From assembly GCA_045594705.1 (NCBI GenBank), contig JAZNZB010000026.1, positions 1 to 6,066 of the forward strand: a stretch of DNA of 6,066 nt, written 5' to 3'. Below are positions 1-5,197 of the stretch, piece by piece. The notes under the pieces are model-generated. The model searched no databases. It saw only the letters and a program-made list of their open reading frames with translations, and had not been told where the DNA came from. Numbering within the stretch: the first letter of the stretch is position 1; every line of letters begins with the position of its first letter. Position numbers and translations under genes: made by a program. Source of the stretch: SVQP01 sp045594705. Its GTDB lineage: Bacteria; Bacillota; Clostridia; Oscillospirales; CAG-272.

Positions 1-50
1 TGTCAAGGACCAATTTTTGTGCTTCCGCCTTTTTTTGCGGCAGCCTGATT
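1..50 (-). other. Transcribed leader, possibly of a 16S rRNA operon lying off the left edge
   Basis: This stretch lies immediately downstream of the minus-strand promoter at 51-79 and would be the start of its transcript. On the minus strand it contains a short interrupted stem (21-23 with 42-44 and 25-28 with 37-40, loop 29-36), then TTGGTCCTTGA at the window edge. No ATG and no Shine-Dalgarno is seen on the minus strand from 173 down to 1, which argues against a nearby protein start. From family knowledge, clostridial and bacillar 16S leaders carry a motif of the type TTGGTCCTTGAAAAC just upstream of the mature rRNA. The match is short and cut off by the window end, so an rRNA operon is an inference. 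A protein gene with a longer leader is the alternative. Confidence 0.35.
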
Positions 51-79
51 ATTATATCACAGCACTTTCGCTTTGTCAA
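51..79 (-). promoter_or_regulatory. Consensus sigma-A-type promoter firing leftward out of the window (P1)
   Basis: On the minus strand the -35 box is TTGACA (74-79) and the -10 box is TATAAT (51-56), separated by exactly 17 bp, a perfect match to the housekeeping consensus. Transcription would start around 44 and leave the window. The bases around the -35 box (TTTGTCAATAGGTT on the plus strand, 73-86) are identical to those around the scfA promoter at 4784-4797. Confidence 0.85.
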
Positions 80-83
80 TAGG

Positions 84-120
84 TTTTTCAAAACTTTTTT
101 CGAATTTTTTTGACTTTTTT
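84..120 (-). promoter_or_regulatory. Phased A-tracts upstream of P1 (UP-element or curved DNA)
   Basis: Four T-tracts on the plus strand (84-88, 95-100, 105-111, 115-120) are A-tracts on the promoter's coding strand. Their centres are about 11.5, 10.5 and 9.5 bp apart, so they face nearly the same side of the helix. They begin 5 bp upstream of the P1 -35 box, where the alpha-subunit C-terminal domains of RNA polymerase bind. Known biology: such tracts bend DNA and stimulate strong promoters, typically those of stable RNA genes. The activity here is inferred. Confidence 0.5.
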
Positions 121-173
121 CTGTCTTTCAAATCCGATCTCACTGTGATCCCGCCGCTCTCGCGACCTTGAAT

Positions 174-202
174 ATTCTACCACTTTCATCATCCTTTGTC
201 AA
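174..202 (-). promoter_or_regulatory. Second, upstream sigma-A-type promoter (P2) in tandem with P1
   Basis: On the minus strand there is TTGACA (197-202), a 17-bp spacer and TAGAAT (174-179), one mismatch from consensus. It lies 123 bp upstream of P1 in the same orientation. The -35 box overlaps one arm of an inverted repeat (CTTTGTC at 194-200 with GACAAAG at 214-220), which could be an operator or a coincidence. Between P2 and P1 is a near-palindrome, GATCTCACTGTGATC (136-150). Tandem strong promoters without a nearby reading frame are typical of rRNA operons. Confidence 0.6.
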
Positions 203-276
203 GTGTGGGTTTCGACAAAGTATATAGGATTTGCATTCTTGATTTGTGCATGATGCACAACGCATAAATATAAAAG

Positions 277-299
277 AGCCCTCGGCGGTGCCGAGGGCT
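277..299 (-). terminator. Rho-independent terminator of the scfA-scfB-mutS2 unit
   Basis: There is a perfect 10-bp GC-rich stem (AGCCCTCGGC at 277-286 with GCCGAGGGCT at 290-299) and a 3-nt loop. On the minus strand the stem is followed by CTCTTTTATATTTAT, an adequate U-rich tail. On the plus strand the tail is only TTTACT, so it would work poorly that way. It lies about 213 nt beyond the mutS2 stop codon and upstream of the P2/P1 promoters, so it fits the end of the mutS2 transcript. The hairpin array at 347-485 lies between them. Confidence 0.7.
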
Positions 300-346
300 T
301 TACTATGGGTTGTTGCGGGATTGCATTGAGCAAACCGTTTTCGTTC

Positions 347-485
347 TTTCTTTGGAAAAGTAGGCCAAAGAAATGAACCAGTAATTCGCTGCGCGAATTG
401 AAAGGCCGGATCAAGGATTTCGCGCCTGCGGGCGCGACTCGGGGCGTTGCCCCGAGTCCCCACGACCTTTTTTGAAAAAAGGTCG
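347..485. repeat. Run of five consecutive stem-loops, likely an interspersed intergenic repeat
   Basis: Five perfect inverted repeats stand nearly end to end: 347-355 with 365-373 (9 bp), 383-389 with 393-399 (7 bp), 421-426 with 431-436 (6 bp), 436-445 with 449-458 (10 bp, GACTCGGGGC arm), and 463-473 with 475-485 (11 bp, CGACC plus a T-run). The second to last and last stems are separated by only four bases. No protein-coding gene fits here. The block lies in the 3' untranslated region of mutS2. Its modular, self-complementary build resembles REP- or MITE-like elements dispersed through clostridial genomes, but only one copy is visible here, so the repeat status is inferred. Confidence 0.5.
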
Positions 486-512
486 ATCAAAAACTTCCAT
501 TCTATAATAATC

Positions 513-2912
513 TTATTTGAGCTCGACGACCGTGACGCCGCTATCGCCCTCGCCGTACTGTCCGCGGCGGAAGGATGCGACTCTCTTATCCGTGCGCAAA
601 AAGTTCTGCATTGCTTGACGCAAAGCACCCGTTCCCTTTCCGTGGATCAAACGCACGGTGCGGAATCCGTAAAGGATCGCGCTATCCAGATATTTATCCA
701 CGGCAAACCAGGCTTCCTCCCCGTTCATGCCGCGCAGATCGATCTCGTCCTTGAAGTCGTGATTCTTCTGCACGCTGTAGGTCGACACCTTATTCTTCTT
801 GCCGTCCTTGATCAGCGACGCCTCTTCCTCTACCAGCTTGAGATCCTTGATATTGACTCTTGTAGTCAGAATACCTGCCTTGACCTGAGCGTTTCCGCTC
901 TTATCGGGAGCATCAACCAGTACGCCTTTCGTACCAAGCGAGCGAATGATGACCTCATCGCCCTTGCGGAGGGCTCTGGGCAACACGTAGTTCTTTTCGT
1001 CCTCGTCCGGCTTTTGCACGGGGTCGAATTTATCGCCGTTTTGCTTGAGATGATCTCGGACGGCTCGCTTGGCAGCATCCATTTCCTCGCCCATCTTTGC
1101 GCTGTCCTTGGACTTTCGCACCTTTTCCATCTGCTCGAGGATGAAATCGTACGAAGCCTTGGCACTCTGCACCATGGAATTGGCTTTGACCCTGGCAGCC
1201 TCCAACTCTTTTTCGGCCTTTTTGACCTGCTCCGCAATCTTTTGCTCGGACTGCCGCTTGAACTGCTCGTATTCTGCGCGCAGCTTGGCAGCCTGTTCGC
1301 GGTGCTGCTCCATTTCCATGCGGCTTTGCTCCAGCTGGCCGATGACGTCCTCAAAATGGCGGTTATCCGCGCTGATCAGCTCCTGTGCTCTGCCGATGAT
1401 CTCGTTTGACAGACCCAGCTTTTGCGAAATGGCAAACGCATTGGATTTACCGGGCGTACCGATGACCAGCTTATAGGTCGGGCGCAGCGTCTCGACGTCA
1501 AACTCGCAGGATGCGTTGCGCACGCCCGGCGTATTCAGGGCAAAGGCTTTCAACTCTGCGTAGTGGGTGGTGGCGGCGCAAAGTGCGCCTGCGGCGCGCA
1601 CCGACTCTATGACAGACACGGCAAGCGCTGCGCCCTCGACGGGGTCTGTACCCACGCCAAGCTCGTCAAACAGCACCAGCGTATCATTGCCCACCTGCTT
1701 CATGATCTCTACAATATTTACCATATGGGACGAAAAGGTGGAGAGCGATTGCTCAATGCTCTGCTCGTCACCAAGGTCTACAAGCACTGATTTCAGTACC
1801 GGCACGACAGACTCCTGATCCGCAGGAATATGCAGCCCGGACTGCGCCATGAGCGCAAACAGCCCCAGCGTTTTGAGCGTGACTGTCTTACCTCCCGTGT
1901 TAGGGCCGGTAATGATGACGGTATCGTACCCACACTCACCGCCAAGTGCAACGTTGATGGGCACGACACGGTCGCGGTCGATCAGCGGATGACGCGCGCG
2001 CACCAATCGATACGTTCCGTCATCGGAAAGCGCGGGTGCGGCTGCGTTCATGGCAGCGGACAGCTCGGCGCAGGCGAAGCAGAACGAAAGAGTTACTATA
2101 TTATAATAGTTGAGCGTCAGAATTCCGGTTGCGTTGCTGACCGCCTCGGAAAGTTCAGCTAAGATTCGCTCGATCTCGTGCTGCTCCTTGGACTGCAGCA
2201 CGCGCAGCTCGTTGTTGGCCTCGACAACCGCCATAGGCTCGATAAACAGCGTTGCGCCCGAGGACGAGGTGTCGTGCACCAGACCCTTGACCTCGTTTTT
2301 ATACTCGGTTTTGACCGGAATGACATATCTGCCGTTACGGCTGGTGACAATGTTCTCCTGCAGATACTTTGCATGCGTGCCGCCCTGCACGTACTTTTGC
2401 AAGGTATCCTTGATGCGGCTGTTGGTCGCGCGGATCTTGCGGCGGATATCGGCCAGCGCGGGCGAGGCCTCGTCCGCGATCAGATCCTCGGCCACGATGG
2501 CGCGCGTAATGCGCTCCTCCAGGTGGCGGTCGGGGCTCAGGCGATCAAAGATCTCGTCCAGCACGGTATCAAAGATATGATTTCCGTGGCAATAATCCAC
2601 CAAAAGGCGCGAGGTACGCAGCACGTTGGCTACGTCAAGCAGCTCGCGGGGCGCAAGCACTGCACCCTTGTCGGCGCGTTCGCAGATCTCGCCCACGTCA
2701 CGCACGTACCCGAACGAGGGCGTGCCCTTGACGTCCAGAAGTCTCTTTGCGTCGGTGGTTCTTCTCTGTCTGCGCAAGATCTCCTCGGGATCATCCGTGG
2801 GAGACAGCCTTGCTGCCATGGCGCGCGCACCGTCGGTGTGGGCATGCTCGGCAAGCATGGCGCAGACCTTATCAAATTCCAAGGTTTGTAACGTTTTATT
2901 CGAAAATGCCAT
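513..2912 (-). CDS. mutS2: MutS2 ATPase with C-terminal Smr domain
   Basis: The 799-residue protein has the normal MutS2 length and layout. The N-terminal helical lever/clamp region covers about 1-320, without the mismatch-reading domain of MutS. The ABC-type ATPase carries Walker A GPNTGGKT (336-343), a Walker B/D-loop segment LVLFDELGVGTDP (412-424) and a switch histidine in TTHY (448-451). A charged coiled coil spans about 505-620, followed by a small beta connector (about 645-695) and an Smr domain with DLRG (725-728) and HGKGTG (757-762). Family knowledge: MutS2 does not act in classical mismatch repair. It has been tied to suppressing homologous recombination and, in Bacillus, to recognising and splitting collided ribosomes. 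The ATG at 2910-2912 is preceded by AAGGA (2920-2924) at 7-nt spacing. It starts 45 nt after the scfB stop with no visible promoter or terminator, so co-transcription is likely. All key motifs are intact. Confidence 0.97.
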   Translation of the reverse strand: MAFSNKTLQTLEFDKVCAMLAEHAHTDGARAMAARLSPTDDPEEILRRQRRTTDAKRLLDVKGTPSFGYVRDVGEICERADKGAVLAPRELLDVANVLRTSRLLVDYCHGNHIFDTVLDEIFDRLSPDRHLEERITRAIVAEDLIADEASPALADIRRKIRATNSRIKDTLQKYVQGGTHAKYLQENIVTSRNGRYVIPVKTEYKNEVKGLVHDTSSSGATLFIEPMAVVEANNELRVLQSKEQHEIERILAELSEAVSNATGILTLNYYNIVTLSFCFACAELSAAMNAAAPALSDDGTYRLVRARHPLIDRDRVVPINVALGGECGYDTVIITGPNTGGKTVTLKTLGLFALMAQSGLHIPADQESVVPVLKSVLVDLGDEQSIEQSLSTFSSHMVNIVEIMKQVGNDTLVLFDELGVGTDPVEGAALAVSVIESVRAAGALCAATTHYAELKAFALNTPGVRNASCEFDVETLRPTYKLVIGTPGKSNAFAISQKLGLSNEIIGRAQELISADNRHFEDVIGQLEQSRMEMEQHREQAAKLRAEYEQFKRQSEQKIAEQVKKAEKELEAARVKANSMVQSAKASYDFILEQMEKVRKSKDSAKMGEEMDAAKRAVRDHLKQNGDKFDPVQKPDEDEKNYVLPRALRKGDEVIIRSLGTKGVLVDAPDKSGNAQVKAGILTTRVNIKDLKLVEEEASLIKDGKKNKVSTYSVQKNHDFKDEIDLRGMNGEEAWFAVDKYLDSAILYGFRTVRLIHGKGTGALRQAMQNFLRTDKRVASFRRGQYGEGDSGVTVVELK

Positions 2913-2957
2913 AATTCATTCCTTCACAGGCGATTGAAATCGGCATTTGCGAGTCAA

Positions 2958-4382
2958 TTATTCCTCGCACGAGCCGCAGTCCGAGCAATCGCTCTCGGGC
3001 GCGGCAATGCCATCCTGATATTCGGCAACCTTGACCATAATGGCACATTCCATTCTCTTGCGGAACAGCTCGCAGCCATACTCGTACACGCCCGTAATCG
3101 AGCCCGTTGCATGGTATGCGTTTGCAGCGCAGCCGCCCGAGCAATACATTCTTGCCCAGCAATCGGCGCAATCGGGTCTTGCGTATGCGTTGCACAGCTT
3201 GAACTCATCGCGCAGGTCGGTGTTGGTCACGCCGGTCCAGAGGTCGCCAAGCTTATATTCCTCCTCGCCCACGAACTGGTGGCAGGGATACAGGTCGCCC
3301 CAGGGGGTGACTGCCATATATTCGGTACCCGAGCCGCAGCCGCTGATGCGCTTGTAGACGCAGGGGCCGTGTTCAAGGTTAAGCATGTAATGATAGAAGG
3401 TAAAGGGTCTGCCCTCGCGGCGGCGTTCGATCTGCGCCTTGGCAAGAATTTCGTACTGCTCAAATAGCACGGGCAAATCCTCCTTGGTCAGTGCGTAAGG
3501 ATCCTCGGGGGCGCAGACCACGGGCTCCATGGAAAGCTGATCAAAGCCAAGATCCAGCATATGGAAGATGTCGTTGGTGAAATCAGGGTTGTTATGCGTG
3601 TAGGTTCCGCGCAGATAATAGCCCTTCCCCTCACGTTTTTCAACGAAATGTTGAAATTTAGGCACAATGGTTGCATAACTGCCTTTTCCGTTGACAGTCT
3701 TGCGCAGTCTGTCGTGCACCTCTTCTCTGCCATCCAGCGAAAGCACCACGTTGTGGCATTCACGGTTGGCCCACTCGATGACCTCGTCGTCAACAAGCAC
3801 ACCGTTGGTGGTCAGCGTGAAGCGGAAGTTTTTGTTGTGCTCCTTTTCGATGCTGCGCGCATAAGCCACGATCTCCTTAACCACGTCAAAATTCATCAGC
3901 GGCTCACCGCCAAAAAAGTCCACCTCAAGGTTGCGGCGCGTGCCCGAATGCTTGATCAGAAAATCGATCGCAGCCTTTCCGACCTCCAAGGACATCACAG
4001 CTCTCTCACCGTGATATTTGCCCTGCGCGGCAAAGCAATATTCACAGTTGAGGTTGCAGGTGTGCGCCACGTGCAGGCAAAGTGCCTTGACCACCGTGTT
4101 TCTGTTCTTGAAATCAAACGCCTTGTCGCGATAGACGTCGGGCGCGAACAGCTTTCCCTGCTCCTTAAGCAGCGTGATATCGTCGTAGCACTCGGCAAGC
4201 TCCTCTGCAGTTACGTCCTCACGCTCGCCGTACTTGGCAAGCATGGCATCCACAATGGTCTGCTTGTCGTTCTGCTCGTACATGGCGATCATGTCGTAAG
4301 CGACCTCGTCCACGCAGTGCACAGAGCCGCTGTAAATATCCAATACGATATTGTATCCGTTGAGTTTATATTGATGTATCAT
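2958..4382 (-). CDS. scfB: SCIFF maturase, radical SAM/SPASM thioether-forming enzyme
   Basis: This 474-residue cytosolic enzyme matures the SCIFF peptide encoded just upstream by joining a cysteine sulfur to a side-chain carbon of an acceptor residue (ranthipeptide-type thioether). Residues 1-90 have the look of the PqqD-like precursor-recognition domain. The radical SAM cluster motif CX3CX2C is C109, C113, C116, and the SAM-binding FGGEP is 157-161. The SPASM part has C341, C349, C367 (in GDLYPCHQF), C397, then C405, C408, C414, C418 (CX2CX5CX3C) and C437, as expected for two auxiliary 4Fe-4S clusters. An unusual tail adds C466, C469, C472. The chosen start is the ATG at 4380-4382, with GGAG at 4389-4392 six nt upstream. 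A TTG four codons earlier overlaps that Shine-Dalgarno and is unlikely. It is the second gene of the scfA-scfB-mutS2 unit. Confidence 0.96.
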   Translation of the reverse strand: MIHQYKLNGYNIVLDIYSGSVHCVDEVAYDMIAMYEQNDKQTIVDAMLAKYGEREDVTAEELAECYDDITLLKEQGKLFAPDVYRDKAFDFKNRNTVVKALCLHVAHTCNLNCEYCFAAQGKYHGERAVMSLEVGKAAIDFLIKHSGTRRNLEVDFFGGEPLMNFDVVKEIVAYARSIEKEHNKNFRFTLTTNGVLVDDEVIEWANRECHNVVLSLDGREEVHDRLRKTVNGKGSYATIVPKFQHFVEKREGKGYYLRGTYTHNNPDFTNDIFHMLDLGFDQLSMEPVVCAPEDPYALTKEDLPVLFEQYEILAKAQIERRREGRPFTFYHYMLNLEHGPCVYKRISGCGSGTEYMAVTPWGDLYPCHQFVGEEEYKLGDLWTGVTNTDLRDEFKLCNAYARPDCADCWARMYCSGGCAANAYHATGSITGVYEYGCELFRKRMECAIMVKVAEYQDGIAAPESDCSDCGSCEE

Positions 4383-4407
4383 ACTAATCTCCAAATAAAT
4401 AGTTTTG

Positions 4408-4467
4408 AAACTTCACCGTGGAGCTTTGCTCCAAAAATGGGCTCGGACCCATTTTTAGGTGAAGTTT
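4408..4467 (-). other. Multi-branched hairpin in the scfA-scfB spacer
   Basis: A 10-bp outer stem (AAACTTCACC at 4408-4417 with GGTGAAGTTT at 4458-4467) encloses two further perfect stems: 4419-4424 with 4428-4433 (TGGAGC arm) and 4433-4441 with 4448-4456 (AAAAATGGG arm). They share base 4433, so the two cannot both be fully formed at that position. Together they make a three-way-junction shape ending only about 15 nt before the scfB Shine-Dalgarno. In the transcript the outer stem is followed by UUUCAAAACUAUUUAUUU, so it could also serve as a weak terminator. It may be an mRNA processing or stabilising structure, an attenuator, or a dispersed hairpin repeat. The sequence does not decide among these. 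Confidence 0.55.
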
Positions 4468-4469
4468 GC

Positions 4470-4513
4470 GCGTGAATGCATACCGAACAGGCAGGCAAAG
4501 TGAACCTTCACGC
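4470..4513 (-). other. Additional inverted repeat with alternative pairing in the scfA-scfB spacer
   Basis: GCGTGAA (4470-4476) is complementary to TTCACGC (4507-4513) across a 30-nt loop. The right arm can instead fold locally, since GTGAA (4500-4504) pairs with TTCAC (4507-4511) over two bases. The two pairings exclude each other. The long loop makes the first fold weak, so functional switching is only a possibility. Confidence 0.3.
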
Positions 4514-4529
4514 ATCTCCTCACAATAGT

Positions 4530-4562
4530 AACGGGGCTACGGCAATCTGCCACAGCCCCGTT
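4530..4562 (-). terminator. Terminator-like attenuator hairpin just after scfA
   Basis: AACGGGGCT (4530-4538) pairs with AGCCCCGTT (4554-4562) in a 9-bp stem, and an inner stem of GGCA (4541-4544) with TGCC (4548-4551) sits inside. It begins 15 nt after the scfA stop codon. The downstream transcript reads ACUAUUGUGAGG, so it lacks a real U-tract and should terminate only partly or protect the 3' end of a short scfA mRNA. That would give much more peptide mRNA than maturase mRNA, a common arrangement for peptide-modifying operons. The effect is inferred from the structure. Confidence 0.55.
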
Positions 4563-4577
4563 CATGGACTATGTATC

Positions 4578-4724
4578 TTAGTCCTTGTTAGACTCGCATT
4601 CCTGGTTTGCAACGCCGCAAGAGGTCTTGCAAGCGGACTGGCAGGAGGTCTGGCACTCGCCACAACCGCCGTTGTTTACGCTCTTAGCGAGGTCACGGGT
4701 CTGGATAGTCTGAATTCTCTTCAT
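4578..4724 (-). CDS. scfA: SCIFF ranthipeptide precursor (six cysteines in forty-five residues)
   Basis: This 48-residue precursor is the substrate of the adjacent maturase. It begins MKRIQTIQTRDLAK, a leader of the kind the maturase's recognition domain binds, then has a double glycine (G19-G20) directly before the core. The core has the six family cysteines at 21, 24, 28, 32, 36 and 43, with the characteristic CGECQTSCQSACKTSC block (21-36). The ATG at 4722-4724 is preceded by AAGGAG (4733-4738) at 8-nt spacing, and a perfect promoter lies 38 bp upstream. Family knowledge: in characterised members the fourth cysteine is linked to a threonine five residues later. Here that position (37) is glycine. 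The biological role of SCIFF peptides is unsettled, and signalling has been proposed for some ranthipeptides. No dedicated exporter or protease is seen in the window. Confidence 0.95.
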   Translation of the reverse strand: MKRIQTIQTRDLAKSVNNGGCGECQTSCQSACKTSCGVANQECESNKD

Positions 4725-4761
4725 GATAATATCTCCTTACATGAAATAGTTTAACAGATGT

Positions 4762-4790
4762 ATTATATCATTGTTGATGTTTTTTGTCAA
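4762..4790 (-). promoter_or_regulatory. Perfect sigma-A-type promoter for scfA-scfB-mutS2
   Basis: On the minus strand, TTGACA (4785-4790) and TATAAT (4762-4767) are separated by 17 bp. Transcription should start near 4755, giving a leader of about 30 nt before the scfA ATG. No operator-like dyad overlaps it. A full-consensus promoter suggests constitutive, high-level expression of the peptide. It shares 14 consecutive bases around the -35 box with the promoter at 51-79. Confidence 0.88.
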
Positions 4791-4948
4791 TAGGTTGAGG
4801 ATAAAAAACAGGACAAATGATGGTTGAGATAGCCCCCTTATAGTACTTTGAAAATTTTTTTGGTTTTTTTCAAAAATAACGGAACTTTTTGAAAAAAATG
4901 CGTCTATATAGGTGAAGGGGCAGTGGAAGGTTGGCAAAAGCGTACCCC
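4791..4948. other. AT-rich divergent intergenic region between two promoters
   Basis: This non-coding stretch separates the leftward scfA promoter from the rightward promoter at 4949-4977. It contains dense A- and T-tracts (4851-4876 and 4886-4898), including an imperfect AT-rich inverted repeat (TTTGAAAA at 4847-4854 with TTTTCAAA at 4867-4874). No supported gene or additional convincing promoter is seen. It may be bent DNA, but no specific binding site can be named. Confidence 0.4.
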
Positions 4949-4977
4949 TTGACTAAATTCACCTTATATGCTATAAT
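4949..4977 (+). promoter_or_regulatory. Sigma-A-type promoter for the predicted lipoprotein gene
   Basis: TTGACT (4949-4954), a 17-bp spacer and TATAAT (4972-4977) give one mismatch to consensus. The expected start is near 4984, leaving an untranslated leader of about 214 nt before the ATG at 5198. That leader contains the repeat-family hairpins at 5057-5170. It is the only good plus-strand promoter upstream of the gene. Confidence 0.75.
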
Positions 4978-5056
4978 AAAGAAAAGAAAACTGTGAAATG
5001 CGCACAAAACAGCAAAAAAATCCCAAAGCGCGTTCGGGAATCGCGTGTAACCGTGT

Positions 5057-5111
5057 CACAGTGGACGGTTCTCCGTGACACCTGCGGTGTTGCCGAGAAC
5101 TGTCCCCTGTG
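5057..5111. repeat. Imperfect palindrome, left copy of a repeat family
   Basis: CACAGTGGACGGTTCTC (5057-5073) is the near reverse complement of GAGAACTGTCCCCTGTG (5095-5111), 15 of 17 positions. A smaller perfect stem sits at the tip (ACACC 5078-5082 with GGTGT 5086-5090). Together they would form one long hairpin in the leader of the lipoprotein mRNA. The 21 bases at 5053-5073 recur with one difference at 5987-6007. This looks like a small non-coding palindromic element such as a REP or MITE, with no transposase in the window. Confidence 0.7.
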
Positions 5112-5153
5112 ATGCGCGAAACAACAATTTTTTAAGCAAAATCAAACTGCACA

Positions 5154-5170
5154 GAGAACCGTCCCCTGTG
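5154..5170 (+). repeat. Third unit of the GAGAACCGTCCCCTGTG repeat
   Basis: This 17-bp unit matches the arm at 5095-5111 at 16 of 17 positions and is the reverse complement of 5057-5073 at 16 of 17. It could therefore compete with 5095-5111 for pairing with the first arm, giving two mutually exclusive folds of the leader. It ends one base before the hairpin that covers the Shine-Dalgarno of the lipoprotein gene. Confidence 0.65.
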
Positions 5171-5184
5171 CTCCTGGAAAGGAG
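5171..5184 (+). promoter_or_regulatory. Shine-Dalgarno sequestered in a small GNRA-type hairpin
   Basis: CTCCT (5171-5175) pairs perfectly with the Shine-Dalgarno AGGAG (5180-5184) across a GGAA tetraloop of the stable GNRA class. The start codon at 5198 is 13 nt from AGGAG, longer than usual. Both features should lower translation unless the hairpin opens. Whether it is a real control element or chance at the edge of the repeat is unknown. Confidence 0.45.
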
Positions 5185-5197
5185 AAGAATAGTTGGT

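Noticed and set aside
140..628. Minus-strand open frame overlapping the end of mutS2 and crossing the hairpin array
   Set aside because: It starts within mutS2 in another frame and its product is read through palindromes and the terminator, a familiar type of spurious protein.
447..1409. Long plus-strand open frame (320 codons) opposite mutS2
   Set aside because: It lies antisense to the intact, motif-bearing mutS2, has no credible ribosome binding site, begins inside the hairpin array and encodes a low-complexity Leu/His-rich product typical of a shadow frame.
2178..2891. Plus-strand open frame (237 codons) inside mutS2
   Set aside because: It is a shadow of mutS2 on the opposite strand without initiation signals.
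2913..2957. Separate mutS2 promoter starting with TTGACT at 2952-2957 (minus strand)
   Set aside because: The hexamer at the correct 16-18 bp spacing is ATCGCC-like and not a -10 box.
4383..4394. Earlier TTG start for scfB adding four residues
   Set aside because: The TTG overlaps the GGAG Shine-Dalgarno that serves the ATG at 4382, and it has no ribosome binding site of its own.
3561..4475. Long plus-strand open frame (304 codons) opposite scfB
   Set aside because: It is antisense to a complete radical SAM enzyme, runs through the intergenic hairpins and has no recognisable motif or ribosome binding site.
4476..4754. Plus-strand open frame opposite scfA
   Set aside because: It is the antisense reading of the SCIFF gene, its promoter and the spacer hairpin.
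5057..5170. CRISPR array or tRNA in the repeat region
   Set aside because: The units are in inverted as well as direct orientation with irregular, unequal spacing, and no cloverleaf or cas gene is present.
5075..5197. Upstream extension of the lipoprotein gene by 41 codons
   Set aside because: It would be translated through the palindromic repeat, lacks a Shine-Dalgarno and would bury the signal peptide inside the protein.
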